Below are positions 45,796 through 54,806 of a stretch of DNA of 64,000 bases, piece after piece. Source of the DNA: Niabella agricola (GTDB taxonomy: Bacteria; Bacteroidota; Bacteroidia; Chitinophagales; Chitinophagaceae); contig NZ_JAJHIZ010000003.1 of the NCBI RefSeq assembly GCF_021538615.1, positions 1,736,001-1,800,000 on the forward strand, written 5' to 3'. Position numbers and translations under genes: made by a program. Numbering within the stretch: position 1 is the stretch's first letter; each line of letters starts with the position of its first letter. The notes beneath the pieces are model-generated. The model was not told where the DNA came from. It did not search any database and saw only the letters and a program-made list of their open reading frames with translations.

Positions 45796-47007
45796 TTATT
45801 TCGAAGCCTGGGCCTGGGTAGTTACTACCTGCCCGTCGTATAAACTCTGGAACCCTTCGGTGATCAGCTGATCGCCGTTTACCAGCCCGGATTTAATCTC
45901 CAGCTTATCGCGGTACAGTTCACCTACCACTACCCTTTTTTTGCGGGCAACCAGGTTGTTCCCCTCTTTTACGGCAACCAGTACAAATTTTCCTTCTTCA
46001 TCGGTTTGCAGGGTATTTACCGGTACCGTAATGGCCTCATTTGAGCTGTAATCCTGGATCTGTACTTTTGCCAGCTGGTTGGCCCGTATGGAAGGATCCT
46101 GCGGCACAGCAGCTTCCACATAGAAGGAACGGGTGGTCGGGTCAATCAGTTTACTCACTACACTTGCCTTTGTGGAGATTTCCTTGTTACCCGCATCCGG
46201 CAATGTGATCTTCAGCGGTGTGCCGGCTTTGATGCGATCGATATAGGTTTCCGGAACATTTACAATCAGTCTTAACACCGATGTATTTACAATGGATATT
46301 TGCGGAACCGTTCCTGCCATGCCCACAAAAGCCTCTCCCACTTTCACATTTACCTGGTCGATCACGCCGCTGATATCCGCTTTTACATTGGTATAGCTCA
46401 GTTGTTCGCGCGCTTGCTGGATCTGGGCTTCTGCAGCACGCAGCTGGCTGGTTAAGGCATCTACATTGGTTTTGGCCTGGATCACCTGGATCTCGGCACC
46501 AATATTGTTATCCCAAAGATTCTTCTGGCGTTCATAGGTGGTTTGCGCCAGCTTCAGCTGCGCCTTGATCTGGCCGGTTTGCTGCTCTGCGGCGATCACC
46601 TGCTGACGTTGTACGGCATCATCCAGTTTGGCCAGGGTTTGCCCTTTACTTACGCGATCACCCTGCTTTACATAAATGGCCCTTACCACGCCACCCATAC
46701 CCTTGGGTGCCACATAGGCGCTGTTCTTGGCATCGATCTTACCCTGCAAATCGATATAGTGATCAAAGGCATTGCTGCCGATGGGCTGTATGGTTACAAA
46801 TTTTGCCCTAACGGTATTGGGCTCCAGTTTTGCCAGCTCTCCTTCCAGTTTGGCCAGTTCTTCATTGTTCTTTTTCTGTGCGGCTTTCAGCTTTTCGATT
46901 TTGGCTTTCAGATCGCCGGCCTTTCCCTTCTCCTTTCCGCCTCCGCAGGAATAAAGCACCAGTGCAAAAGCCGTGATCGTTAATGTGGTTTTTAAAACGC
47001 TGTGCAT
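45796..47007 (-). CDS. RND periplasmic adaptor (membrane fusion) lipoprotein
   Basis: This 403-residue protein has a lipobox (LVLYSC, cysteine at 21), then a charged coiled-coil stretch (27-65). A barrel-sandwich lipoyl half (GVVRAIYVKQGDRVSKGQTLAKLDD, near 108), a helical hairpin (about 135-205), the second lipoyl half (KADISGVIDQVNVKVGEAF) and beta-barrel/membrane-proximal domains follow. It bridges the RND pump to the TolC-type channel. It sits between their genes with gaps of 47 and 26 bases. Confidence 0.93.
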   Translation of the reverse strand: MHSVLKTTLTITAFALVLYSCGGGKEKGKAGDLKAKIEKLKAAQKKNNEELAKLEGELAKLEPNTVRAKFVTIQPIGSNAFDHYIDLQGKIDAKNSAYVAPKGMGGVVRAIYVKQGDRVSKGQTLAKLDDAVQRQQVIAAEQQTGQIKAQLKLAQTTYERQKNLWDNNIGAEIQVIQAKTNVDALTSQLRAAEAQIQQAREQLSYTNVKADISGVIDQVNVKVGEAFVGMAGTVPQISIVNTSVLRLIVNVPETYIDRIKAGTPLKITLPDAGNKEISTKASVVSKLIDPTTRSFYVEAAVPQDPSIRANQLAKVQIQDYSSNEAITVPVNTLQTDEEGKFVLVAVKEGNNLVARKKRVVVGELYRDKLEIKSGLVNGDQLITEGFQSLYDGQVVTTQAQASK

Positions 47008-47033
47008 AAAATATAGTATTAATAGTTTGGATG

Positions 47034-48407
47034 TTAAAATTTACCGATGGCCTTTAAGAAGTCCACTTTTGCCACAACGGCATTGTACAGGGCATTGTAA
47101 TAATTGGTTTGAGCCGATTGCAACTGTACTCTTGCGTTATCAATTTCAATCTGGCTGCCGGTACCCATCTCATATTTTTTCTTGGTCTGCTGATATACGT
47201 TCTCTGCCAGCTTCATGTTCTGCTTTTGGTAATCCATATCAGCAATCGCTGATTTAAAGGTATTTACCGAAGCCCTACGCTCCTGGTCAATTGTTAATTT
47301 AAGTGCTTCAATCTGATTTTCGGTCTGCTGTAACTTGATTTTGGCCTGGGCGATACGGGCGTTTGTTGCGAACCCATTAAAAATAGGTATGCTTATATTA
47401 AGCGCAATAGAGCTAACAGGATACCATTCTGCCGTACCGTTAAACATTTTGGCTATTTTGTTCGTTTGGGTCATATAATCCCAGGAACCGCTAAGAGAAA
47501 CTGTGGGTATCTTACTGTATTGGTACCGTTGTACTTCCAATTCGCCAAGTCTTTTACCCAATAATGCTGTCTGGAAATCTTTTCGTTGACTATAATCAAA
47601 TTCCGTAACCGCTTCTACAATTCCTTCCTTTAACTGTTCATCTGTCAGTTCGTCGGTGAGTACCAGCTCTTCCTGCACAGGCATTCCGATCAATACCTTT
47701 AACCCAATGTATCCGTTGCTAACGGAATTCAATACCTGGTTGCGTTGAGACTTTAGGTTGGCCAATTGCACATCCAGCTTGTCAATGTCCAGTTTTTCTG
47801 CAAACCCGTTATCGTACATAATTTTGGTATCATCCCTGTTTTTCTGCACCAGCGCCAGGTTGGAATCAATCAGCGCGATCTGTGTTTTACTTACCACCAA
47901 CTGATAATAAATTTTGGCGATGTTCTGGCGTATTTGTTCAACTGTAACTTCCGACGTTTTTGCTTTATAGTCAATCAACGTTTTCCGCGCCTGCAGACCG
48001 GTAAACACCTGCCCGTCAAAAAGAAGCTGTGACAACGAAACACCGGCCATTCCGCTCCAGGGCGCCGAAAAAAGATTACTAATATACGTATCCTCCGCTA
48101 ATGGAGGAGCATTCTCTCCGGCCAAAAAATTGGTCATTCCCTTTGGAAAAAACATTTTTGGGATCTTTATATTATCGGTAATGCCGGCCCTTCCACTGAT
48201 CTGCGGATACGCGCTACCCGTAACCTCCCGGTTCACCTGCTGCTGCAACTGAATATCCAGCAGGGCATTTTTCACCTGCACATTGTGCTTTTGTCCATAC
48301 TCCAACACCTGCTGCAATGTAAAATAATGGGTGCTGTCCTGCGCCTTACCTGCGCCCGCTATCATCAGCCCCATGATGGCCATCACCATCAGCCTAATCT
48401 TTTGCAT
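47034..48407 (-). CDS. TolC-family outer-membrane efflux channel
   Basis: This 457-residue protein has a signal peptide (to GAGKA, near 22) and two tandem outer-membrane efflux repeats of long helices and barrel strands (about 25-235 and 250-455). GSQIEIDNARVQLQSAQTNY near 414 is typical of TolC helices. It forms the trimeric exit duct of the pump. Its start overlaps the end of the TetR gene by 14 bases, so the regulator and the pump are translated from one message. Confidence 0.93.
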   Translation of the reverse strand: MQKIRLMVMAIMGLMIAGAGKAQDSTHYFTLQQVLEYGQKHNVQVKNALLDIQLQQQVNREVTGSAYPQISGRAGITDNIKIPKMFFPKGMTNFLAGENAPPLAEDTYISNLFSAPWSGMAGVSLSQLLFDGQVFTGLQARKTLIDYKAKTSEVTVEQIRQNIAKIYYQLVVSKTQIALIDSNLALVQKNRDDTKIMYDNGFAEKLDIDKLDVQLANLKSQRNQVLNSVSNGYIGLKVLIGMPVQEELVLTDELTDEQLKEGIVEAVTEFDYSQRKDFQTALLGKRLGELEVQRYQYSKIPTVSLSGSWDYMTQTNKIAKMFNGTAEWYPVSSIALNISIPIFNGFATNARIAQAKIKLQQTENQIEALKLTIDQERRASVNTFKSAIADMDYQKQNMKLAENVYQQTKKKYEMGTGSQIEIDNARVQLQSAQTNYYNALYNAVVAKVDFLKAIGKF

Positions 48408-49038
48408 CTGAATGATTTTTTGGTTTATGTTTTTTATACTTCTCGATTAATTTCAGTCCTTTGGGTGTTGCCATTCCATGCAGGAAAAAATAAAACACTT
48501 CCCGCTGTATCCGGAACATCCCCTGCTTTACCTTGTTGTAAAACTCCGGCATAAAGAGGATGTCAATACTTCCCACCCGGAATTGCGCAACAATGCCGAT
48601 ATCGAAATCATCCCGGTATAGCCCCTCCTCAATTCCTCGCTTTATGTTTGCAACGATTACGTCGTAAATGAACTCGTTCTTATAGTCTAAAAATTTCCGG
48701 TAAGCCCTGGGATGATACTTTTTAAGGTCATTTATCAATACCGGGTTCATATTCCTGAACAGTTCAGAGGTCTGCTCAATAGCCAGGAAGCCTTCATGCA
48801 CCGCATTGTCGGCGATCTGGCGATAGGTTTTACATTGGATGCCATTATCGTACAACGCCTTTTCAATCGCATCGCCCACCAGCTGATCCTTATCGGTATA
48901 ATACTGGTAGATCGTCTTTTTACTGCTTCCCACCGCGGATGCAATATCATCCATGCTTACGCTCCGGGCGCCATACTGCATAAATAATTGCAATGCCTGG
49001 TTCCGGATATGCACCTTATGTTCGTTTTCGTCTTCCAT
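48394..49038 (-). CDS. TetR/AcrR-family regulator of the RND operon
   Basis: I choose the ATG at 49038 (214 residues). An upstream ATG at 49086 would place half of a large inverted repeat inside the coding region. The N-terminal helix-turn-helix (about 10-57) shows ALQLFMQYGARSVSMDDIAS and SKKTIYQYYTDKDQLV, the TetR signature. The remainder is the helical ligand and dimer domain. It should bind the palindrome at 49051-49090 and repress its own gene and the pump until a ligand binds. It is the first gene of the operon and overlaps the TolC gene. Confidence 0.9.
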   Translation of the reverse strand: MEDENEHKVHIRNQALQLFMQYGARSVSMDDIASAVGSSKKTIYQYYTDKDQLVGDAIEKALYDNGIQCKTYRQIADNAVHEGFLAIEQTSELFRNMNPVLINDLKKYHPRAYRKFLDYKNEFIYDVIVANIKRGIEEGLYRDDFDIGIVAQFRVGSIDILFMPEFYNKVKQGMFRIQREVFYFFLHGMATPKGLKLIEKYKKHKPKNHSDAKD

Positions 49039-49050
49039 TTTGCGATGCGA

Positions 49051-49090
49051 AACTATGGAAACTTTAAAACATGAAAAAGTTTCCATAGTT
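49051..49090. promoter_or_regulatory. Candidate TetR operator, 15-10-15 inverted repeat
   Basis: AACTATGGAAACTTT (49051-49065) and AAAGTTTCCATAGTT (49076-49090) are perfect inverted arms around a ten-base spacer. The repeat ends 12 bases before the chosen TetR start. Position and symmetry fit autoregulation; no standard promoter boxes were found to pair with it. Confidence 0.7.
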
Positions 49091-49235
49091 TTTTTTCAAA
49101 AAACTTAACCGAAGTTATCAATCCCTCCATTCCGGTCACTGCGCATACCGGTAAACGGCATTTTTTTACCGGTGAACCGACTAAAAGAATAACTCAGCCG
49201 TACTTACTGCCAAAATTTTTATTTTTGCCGGATAC

Positions 49236-49871
49236 ATGGCTATCGTGCAGCATAAAAAAGAAGACCTCCTGGTAAAGAAGCTATTCCGCTATTTCCTGCA
49301 GGGACTCATCATCCTGGCCCCGATCACCATTACGATCTATATCCTTTACCAGCTTTTTAACTGGGTAGATAACCTGCTGCGCCCGGTGATGGTGATACCC
49401 GGACTGGGATTTCTGACCATCATCCTGTTTATCCTGTTCATCGGCTGGGTCAGCAGCTCCCTGATCATGGAAGCGGTGATCAGCTTTTTTGATCATTGGC
49501 TGGAGCGCACTCCAGGCATCAAATTGCTGTATACTTCTATAAAAGATTTTTTCCGTGCCTTTGCCGGCGATAAAAAGAAGTTCACCAAACCCGTGCTGGC
49601 CAATATATTTGACCGGGACATCTGGATCGTGGGCTTTATTACCGATGAAGAAATGACCAAATTTAACCTGGGTGCCAATATGGTAGGCGTTTATGTACCC
49701 CAGGCCTATAATTTTGCCGGGCAACTATATATCCTGCCCCGCAACCGGGTGCAGCTGATCGATGCGATTACACCCGGAGATGCTATGAAGTATACCGTAA
49801 CCGGCGGCGTGGTAGAAATGGAGCAGCATGCGCCGGTACCCGGTGACACCCCAAAAAATGAAGATTCATAA
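49236..49871 (+). CDS. DUF502 family membrane protein
   Basis: This 211-residue protein has two N-terminal membrane helices (about 22-44 and 56-82, LIILAPITITIYILYQLF and LGFLTIILFILFIGWVS) and a soluble C-terminal domain with TPGIKLLYTSIKDFF and a GVYVPQAYNFAGQLYILPR segment, the DUF502 hallmarks. The family is widespread; its function is not established. It lies 14 bases before the DUF1015 gene on the same strand, so they share a transcript. Confidence 0.85.
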   Translation: MAIVQHKKEDLLVKKLFRYFLQGLIILAPITITIYILYQLFNWVDNLLRPVMVIPGLGFLTIILFILFIGWVSSSLIMEAVISFFDHWLERTPGIKLLYTSIKDFFRAFAGDKKKFTKPVLANIFDRDIWIVGFITDEEMTKFNLGANMVGVYVPQAYNFAGQLYILPRNRVQLIDAITPGDAMKYTVTGGVVEMEQHAPVPGDTPKNEDS

Positions 49872-49885
49872 ACCGCTATAACATT

Positions 49886-51106
49886 ATGTCGATTATCAAA
49901 CCGTTTGCAGCCCTGAGACCCCAAAGAGCACTGGCTTCCAGGGTGGCCTCCCGCCCCTACGATGTATTGAGCAGTGAAGAAGCAAGGGATGAAGTCCGCG
50001 ACAATCCCTATTCATTTTTGCATATTACAAAGGCGGAAGTAGATCTCCCCGCGGATGTAGATCCTCACAGCGCGGCTGTTTACGAAAAGGCAAAAGAAAA
50101 CCTGATGGCCTTTCAGAAACAGGGCATCCTGTTTCCCGAGGCCCAACCCTCCTATTATATTTACCGGCTGGTGATGGATGGGCGGAGCCAGACCGGATTG
50201 GTGGCTGCGTCCGCCGTGGCCGATTATGAGCATGGCTTTATTAAAAAGCATGAGTTCACCCGGCCGGAGAAAGAACAGGATCGCATTGAGCATATGAAGT
50301 CCATTAAAGCGCAAACGGGTAAAGTGTTTCTTGCTTATACCAATGTAGCGGAACTGGATGCGCTGATCAGCAACTGGAAAAATGATCACAAACCGGAGTA
50401 TGATTTTATAGCTGCCGATGGTATTCAGCACGCGATCTGGGTGGTGGATGCCTTGCCTGTAATTGAACAGATCACCTTATTATTCCGGGAACAGGTTCCG
50501 GCCACTTATATCGCCGACGGACATCACCGCGCAGCTTCCGCCGCAAAAGTGCACCAGGCACTACCAGAAAACAGGGAGGCAGCCTATTTCCTTACGGTTA
50601 TTTTCCCGGCCACAGAACTGGCCATTCTCGACTACAACCGGGTAGTAACCGACCTGAATGGCCATACGGCCGTAGATTTCATTGCCGCCCTGCATGAGGA
50701 TTTTGAGATCACCGCCTCTGAAATTGCCGTAAAGCCAACGCAGCTCCATGAGTTCGGCATGTACCTGGAAGGCAAATGGTACCTCCTGCGCAGCCGGCCG
50801 GGAACCTATACTGAAGATCCGATCGGCATCCTGGACGTGTCGATCCTTGCAGAAAATATATTGGATAAGCTGCTGGACATAAAAGATCAGCGCACCGATA
50901 AACGCATCGACTTTGTGGGCGGAATACGGGGCATAAAGGAACTGGAAAAACGTGTCAATAGCGGGGAAATGAAAGTCGCTTTTAGTCTTTACCCGGTTAC
51001 CATTCAACAACTATTTGCTATTGCCGACAGCGGGATTGTAATGCCGCCTAAAAGCACCTGGTTTGAACCCAAGCTACGGGATGGATTGCTGACGCATTTG
51101 TTGTAA
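49886..51106 (+). CDS. DUF1015 family protein
   Basis: This 406-residue cytoplasmic protein begins IIKPFAALRPQ, followed by VASRPYDVLSSEEAR, the classical N terminus of the DUF1015 family. The conserved YIADGHHRAASA segment near residue 208 and a C-terminal GIVMPPKSTWFEPKLRDGLLTHLL are both family hallmarks. The HHR motif suggests a catalytic or nucleotide role, but none is proved. Family members often lie near serine or phosphoglycerate genes; none is seen here. It follows the DUF502 gene by 14 bases. Confidence 0.9.
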   Translation: MSIIKPFAALRPQRALASRVASRPYDVLSSEEARDEVRDNPYSFLHITKAEVDLPADVDPHSAAVYEKAKENLMAFQKQGILFPEAQPSYYIYRLVMDGRSQTGLVAASAVADYEHGFIKKHEFTRPEKEQDRIEHMKSIKAQTGKVFLAYTNVAELDALISNWKNDHKPEYDFIAADGIQHAIWVVDALPVIEQITLLFREQVPATYIADGHHRAASAAKVHQALPENREAAYFLTVIFPATELAILDYNRVVTDLNGHTAVDFIAALHEDFEITASEIAVKPTQLHEFGMYLEGKWYLLRSRPGTYTEDPIGILDVSILAENILDKLLDIKDQRTDKRIDFVGGIRGIKELEKRVNSGEMKVAFSLYPVTIQQLFAIADSGIVMPPKSTWFEPKLRDGLLTHLL

Positions 51107-51611
51107 TGGTTCCAGGTTTAACGTTCAAGCGTTCTCGTCTGATCCGTTTTTATATCAATATACTTCCCGAGATTTAGCATTCAAAGTTGAATGCGTTTTA
51201 CGTTCTGTAATCCGTTGACCATTCACTATTGACTATTCGCTGATCCAGGTGTCTTCAGCGATCAGTCGTCAGTAATCAGTTGAGGATGCCGGTATTTGAC
51301 ATTCGTTTTTTGTCCTTTGGATCTAGCGACCCTCTTCCGGAGGAAGGATATTGAGCCGGAATGGAATCTTCACTTACATTTAAGTTTTCTATTCAATATT
51401 TTACATTCCCCCCAATAGGCCTCCCCATTTTCACATTCCCATATTTTCATATTCCTATAGTTTCCACAGTTCCCTATAAAAAATTAAAATTGTGCCGCTA
51501 CCACCCTTTCCGCTATTTTTACGTCCTGTAAGAGCGCTTTCGGCTTATTTTTTGCAGAATAAGCAAAAAGCAGTAAAATGCACTGTTTATCAGTTACTTA
51601 AATTATCGAAA
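51107..51611. other. 505-base intergenic region with short dispersed words
   Basis: No convincing gene is present. The sequence strings together words found elsewhere in the window or within itself: TTGACCATTCACTATTGAC near 51215 (compare 40888), a CGATCAG/AATCAG stretch near 51260 (compare 32980), and TTTTCACATTCCCATATTTTC near 51425-51460. AT content rises before the TPR gene. No standard promoter was recognised. Confidence 0.6.
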
Positions 51612-52628
51612 ATGAAGCAAATCTTTACCGCAGTCCTTTTTTTAATGGGAACCGTTATGGCATTCGGACAGGACCAGATTGCGAGCATGCGCGAAAATGC
51701 CCGGAAATTTATGATGTCGGGCGATATGGACAATGCGCTCCTGGTGCTGAACAAAGCAGCCCAGGCCGACAAGAATAACATCGATGTTCAAAAAGACCTG
51801 GCACTGGCCTATTATTATAAAAAGGATTATCTGAAAGGACTGGAGATCATTAAACCCCTGATCGGCTCAGAAAAAGCCGATGTAGCTACCTATCAGTTGG
51901 CTGGTACACTTTACCGGGGTACCGATAATGGAAAAGAAGCGGAAAAGATCTATAAAACCGCTATCGAAAAATTCCCCAACCAGGGCCCGCTTTACAGCGA
52001 ATACGGAGAAGTGCTGGAAGTGCAGAAAAATGGTGCAGCGGGTATTAGTATGTGGGAAAAGGGCATGGAGATGGCGCCCTCCTACAGCGGAAATTATTAC
52101 AATGCCGCCATCTATTATTATAAACAGCCTGAAGGAAAAATATGGGCAATTCTTTATGGAGAAATCTATGCCAATATGGAAAGCCTGAATCCTAAATCGG
52201 CCAATATCAAAAAAATGGTGCTGGATGCCTATAAAGAGTTGTTCTCCGGCAACCTTTCCCAGATGGCCGCCAATTCGAAGAATCCGTTCGCCAAGGCCGT
52301 TTTGGAAACCTTTGGCCGTCAATCGGGCATTACCGCACAGGGACTTACCCCCGAAACCCTGGCTATGATCCGCACGCGTTTTGTGCTGGACTGGATCAAT
52401 AACTACAATAAAAAATTCCCATACCGCTTGTTTGAATACCATCAGCAATTGATGCGGGACGGCATTTTTGACGCCTATAACCAATGGATGTTCGGCCCGG
52501 CAAATAACCAGTCCGCTTTTGAAACATGGGCCGGTGCTAATAAAGCGGTATATGATAAGTTTACCGAGTTTCATAAATCGAGGGTATTTAAAATGCCCGC
52601 GGGCCAGGTTTACTCCAACCGGAAATAA
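51612..52628 (+). CDS. Secreted TPR-repeat protein
   Basis: From the ATG at 51612 the protein has 338 residues, with a signal peptide MKQIFTAVLFLMGTVMAFGQ; the upstream in-frame ATG at 51492 would bury it. TPR-like helix pairs cover about 25-190 (FMMSGDMDNALLVLNKAAQ, VATYQLAGTLYRGTDNGKEA, PLYSEYGEVLEVQKNGAAG). The C-terminal half is helical with no recognised domain. It is probably periplasmic and acts as a scaffold for protein contacts. The function is not known. Confidence 0.8.
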   Translation: MKQIFTAVLFLMGTVMAFGQDQIASMRENARKFMMSGDMDNALLVLNKAAQADKNNIDVQKDLALAYYYKKDYLKGLEIIKPLIGSEKADVATYQLAGTLYRGTDNGKEAEKIYKTAIEKFPNQGPLYSEYGEVLEVQKNGAAGISMWEKGMEMAPSYSGNYYNAAIYYYKQPEGKIWAILYGEIYANMESLNPKSANIKKMVLDAYKELFSGNLSQMAANSKNPFAKAVLETFGRQSGITAQGLTPETLAMIRTRFVLDWINNYNKKFPYRLFEYHQQLMRDGIFDAYNQWMFGPANNQSAFETWAGANKAVYDKFTEFHKSRVFKMPAGQVYSNRK

Positions 52629-52651
52629 TTTTTTTTCATAACATCATATAG

Positions 52652-52681
52652 AACCACTTCTTCACGGGAGTGGTTTTTTAT
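52652..52681 (+). terminator. Intrinsic terminator after the TPR gene
   Basis: AACCACT and AGTGGTT pair around a ten-base loop and are followed by a T run, 24 bases after the stop. Confidence 0.8.
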
Positions 52682-52727
52682 TCGGTAGTTTTTGCTTAAT
52701 TTGTATATCAGAATTTAAATAGCAGCT

Positions 52728-54506
52728 ATGACGTTTCCCGCTTACAGGTTGTTTGATGCGATTGCCCACCAATTGAAGCATTTTCCAAAAACCGATATGT
52801 TAACGGCCAAAATCAATGGCAGCTGGAAATCCTTTTCCACTGCAGATGTTAGCAACACGGTTAACCAGTTCTCGCTTGGCCTGATCGCAAAGGGTGTGAG
52901 CGGTAAGGATCAATCCGCGGAGGAAAGCGACAAGATTGCCATTATCAGCCAGAACCGGCCCGAATGGGTCTTTACCGATCTTGCGGTACAACAAACGGGG
53001 GCCATCCTGATCCCCATTTATCCCACCACCAACCCACATGAGCTGGAATATATCCTGAACGAATCGCAGGCAAAATTCATCTTTGTAAGCAACCAGGATC
53101 TGCTCGAAAAGGTTAGGTCTGTAAAAAGCGACTTCCTGCAGGAGATCTATACCTTTGATCATATTGAGGGCGCCCGTCACTACTCCCAACTTTTTACACC
53201 GCTTACCGAAGCATCGGAAGCACGCCTGGCTTCCGTTAAAGCGATGATCAGTCCCCGGCATACAGCCACCATCATTTATACTTCGGGTACCACCGGCACT
53301 CCAAAAGGTGTTATGCTCAGTCATGAAAATATTGTGAGCAATGTTTATTTTTCAAAGGCCAGCTTCCCGTTTGAAGACCAGCCGCAAACCAAAACATTAA
53401 GCTTTTTGCCGCTCAATCATATCTTTGAAAAAACGATCACCTATATCTATCTTTTTAGTGGCATTGGCATCTATTATGCCGAGAGTATGGAAACCATTGC
53501 CGATAATTTAAGAGAGATTCAACCCGATGGATTTACAACAGTTCCACGCCTACTGGAAAAAGTGTATGAAAAGATCATGCTCAAGGGCAAGGAACTGAAA
53601 GGAATCAAAAAGGCCTTGTTTTACTGGAGCGTTAACCTGGGTACACAGTATGATAACCGGGTTAATAAGGGCGCTTTTTATAACTGGAAGCTCGGCATTG
53701 CCCGCAAGCTGGTATTCAGCAAATGGCGCGCGGCACTGGGCGGTCGTATTAAATTTATCATCACCGGCGGGGCGGCGGCACCGGAAAAATTGCTGCGTAT
53801 TTTTAACGCGGCTGGCATTCCTGTTTTTGAAGGATACGGCCCCACAGAGCATAGCCCGGTGATCTGCGTAAACCGCAAGGAAGATAACTATATCGGAACG
53901 GTAGGCCCTGCTATTGATGGCATACAGGTAAAACTTGCAGAAGACGGTGAAATCCTTGCCAAAAGTCTTTGTGTGATGCAGGGCTATTATAAACACCCGG
54001 AGCTAACCGCTGATGTGATTAAAGACGGCTGGCTTTGCACCGGCGATATCGGAGAATGGATCGATGGCCGCTATCTCAAAATTACCGATCGTAAAAAAGA
54101 ATTGTTTAAAACCAGCGGTGGAAAATATGTGGCCCCGCAGCCGATCGAGAACAAGATGAAGGAAAGTAAGTTTATTGAGCAGATCATGGTGGTGGGCAAT
54201 GATAAAAAATTTGTCAGCGCTCTTATCGTTCCCTCGTTCCATGCAGTGAAGGACTGGATGCAGGAACAAAAACTTGGCGCCGGCAGCAACGAGGAAATTG
54301 TCAAAAACCCGAAAGTACAAGAGCTGTTCCGGTCGGTGATCGATTACCATAATGCCAACTTTAATCATATCGAGCAGATCAAAAAATTTGCCCTGCTTCC
54401 ACAGGAATGGAGTGTGGATACGGGTGAAATGACCCCCAAGTTAAGTCTGAAGCGGAAAGTGATTTTGGAGAAGTTTAAGAAGGAGATCGATGCTATCTAC
54501 GATTAA
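52728..54506 (+). CDS. Long-chain fatty acid-CoA ligase (AMP-forming)
   Basis: This 592-residue adenylate-forming enzyme activates fatty acids with ATP and CoA. The P-loop-like motif IIYTSGTTGTPKGVMLSHEN lies near 185, the GYGPTEHSPV A5-type motif near 372, and DGWLCTGDIGEW near 435, followed by ITDRKKELFKTSGGKYVAPQ, which supplies the hinge and the catalytic lysine region. The length and FLPLNHIFEK segment fit the FadD/ACSL long-chain group. It is probably membrane-associated. It stands alone between a terminator and a convergent glycosidase gene. Confidence 0.92.
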   Translation: MTFPAYRLFDAIAHQLKHFPKTDMLTAKINGSWKSFSTADVSNTVNQFSLGLIAKGVSGKDQSAEESDKIAIISQNRPEWVFTDLAVQQTGAILIPIYPTTNPHELEYILNESQAKFIFVSNQDLLEKVRSVKSDFLQEIYTFDHIEGARHYSQLFTPLTEASEARLASVKAMISPRHTATIIYTSGTTGTPKGVMLSHENIVSNVYFSKASFPFEDQPQTKTLSFLPLNHIFEKTITYIYLFSGIGIYYAESMETIADNLREIQPDGFTTVPRLLEKVYEKIMLKGKELKGIKKALFYWSVNLGTQYDNRVNKGAFYNWKLGIARKLVFSKWRAALGGRIKFIITGGAAAPEKLLRIFNAAGIPVFEGYGPTEHSPVICVNRKEDNYIGTVGPAIDGIQVKLAEDGEILAKSLCVMQGYYKHPELTADVIKDGWLCTGDIGEWIDGRYLKITDRKKELFKTSGGKYVAPQPIENKMKESKFIEQIMVVGNDKKFVSALIVPSFHAVKDWMQEQKLGAGSNEEIVKNPKVQELFRSVIDYHNANFNHIEQIKKFALLPQEWSVDTGEMTPKLSLKRKVILEKFKKEIDAIYD

Positions 54507-54588
54507 TATGCGCTTTATCTCACCACCCAATCAGGATGTATCCCAACAAGTCATTCACCTAGCCGATCAGCAAAAACCTGTTGACAGT

Positions 54589-54646
54589 ATTTTGCTTACA
54601 AAATTCCTGTCAACAAAACTGCTGTAACGCGTTTTGTTGACAAAAC
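54589..54646. repeat. Clustered TGTTGACA inverted repeats in a 300-base spacer
   Basis: TGTTGACAG (54589-54597), TGTCAACAAAAC (54608-54619) and GTTTTGTTGACA (54631-54642) form several overlapping palindromes, including a perfect 12-bp repeat with an 11-base loop and GTTTTGT-TG-ACAAAAC. There is no T run. The surrounding spacer (54507-54806) lies between convergent genes and holds nothing else. Confidence 0.65.
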
Positions 54647-54806
54647 ACCATCTTTAAAAAAATTGTAGACAACACATTTCCGTCTTTGATATACCTTTCA
54701 GGCGCAGCCGAATAACGGCCCTCAACTTATTTATTGTTGCGGCTACAGGCAATCGTTTTTGCTGTTCAAAACTCCAGCATTGTCCATCTGACGATATTGC
54801 CGTTGG

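Noticed and set aside
51492..51611. 40-residue extension of the TPR protein
   Set aside because: It runs through low-complexity intergenic sequence and buries a clear signal peptide.
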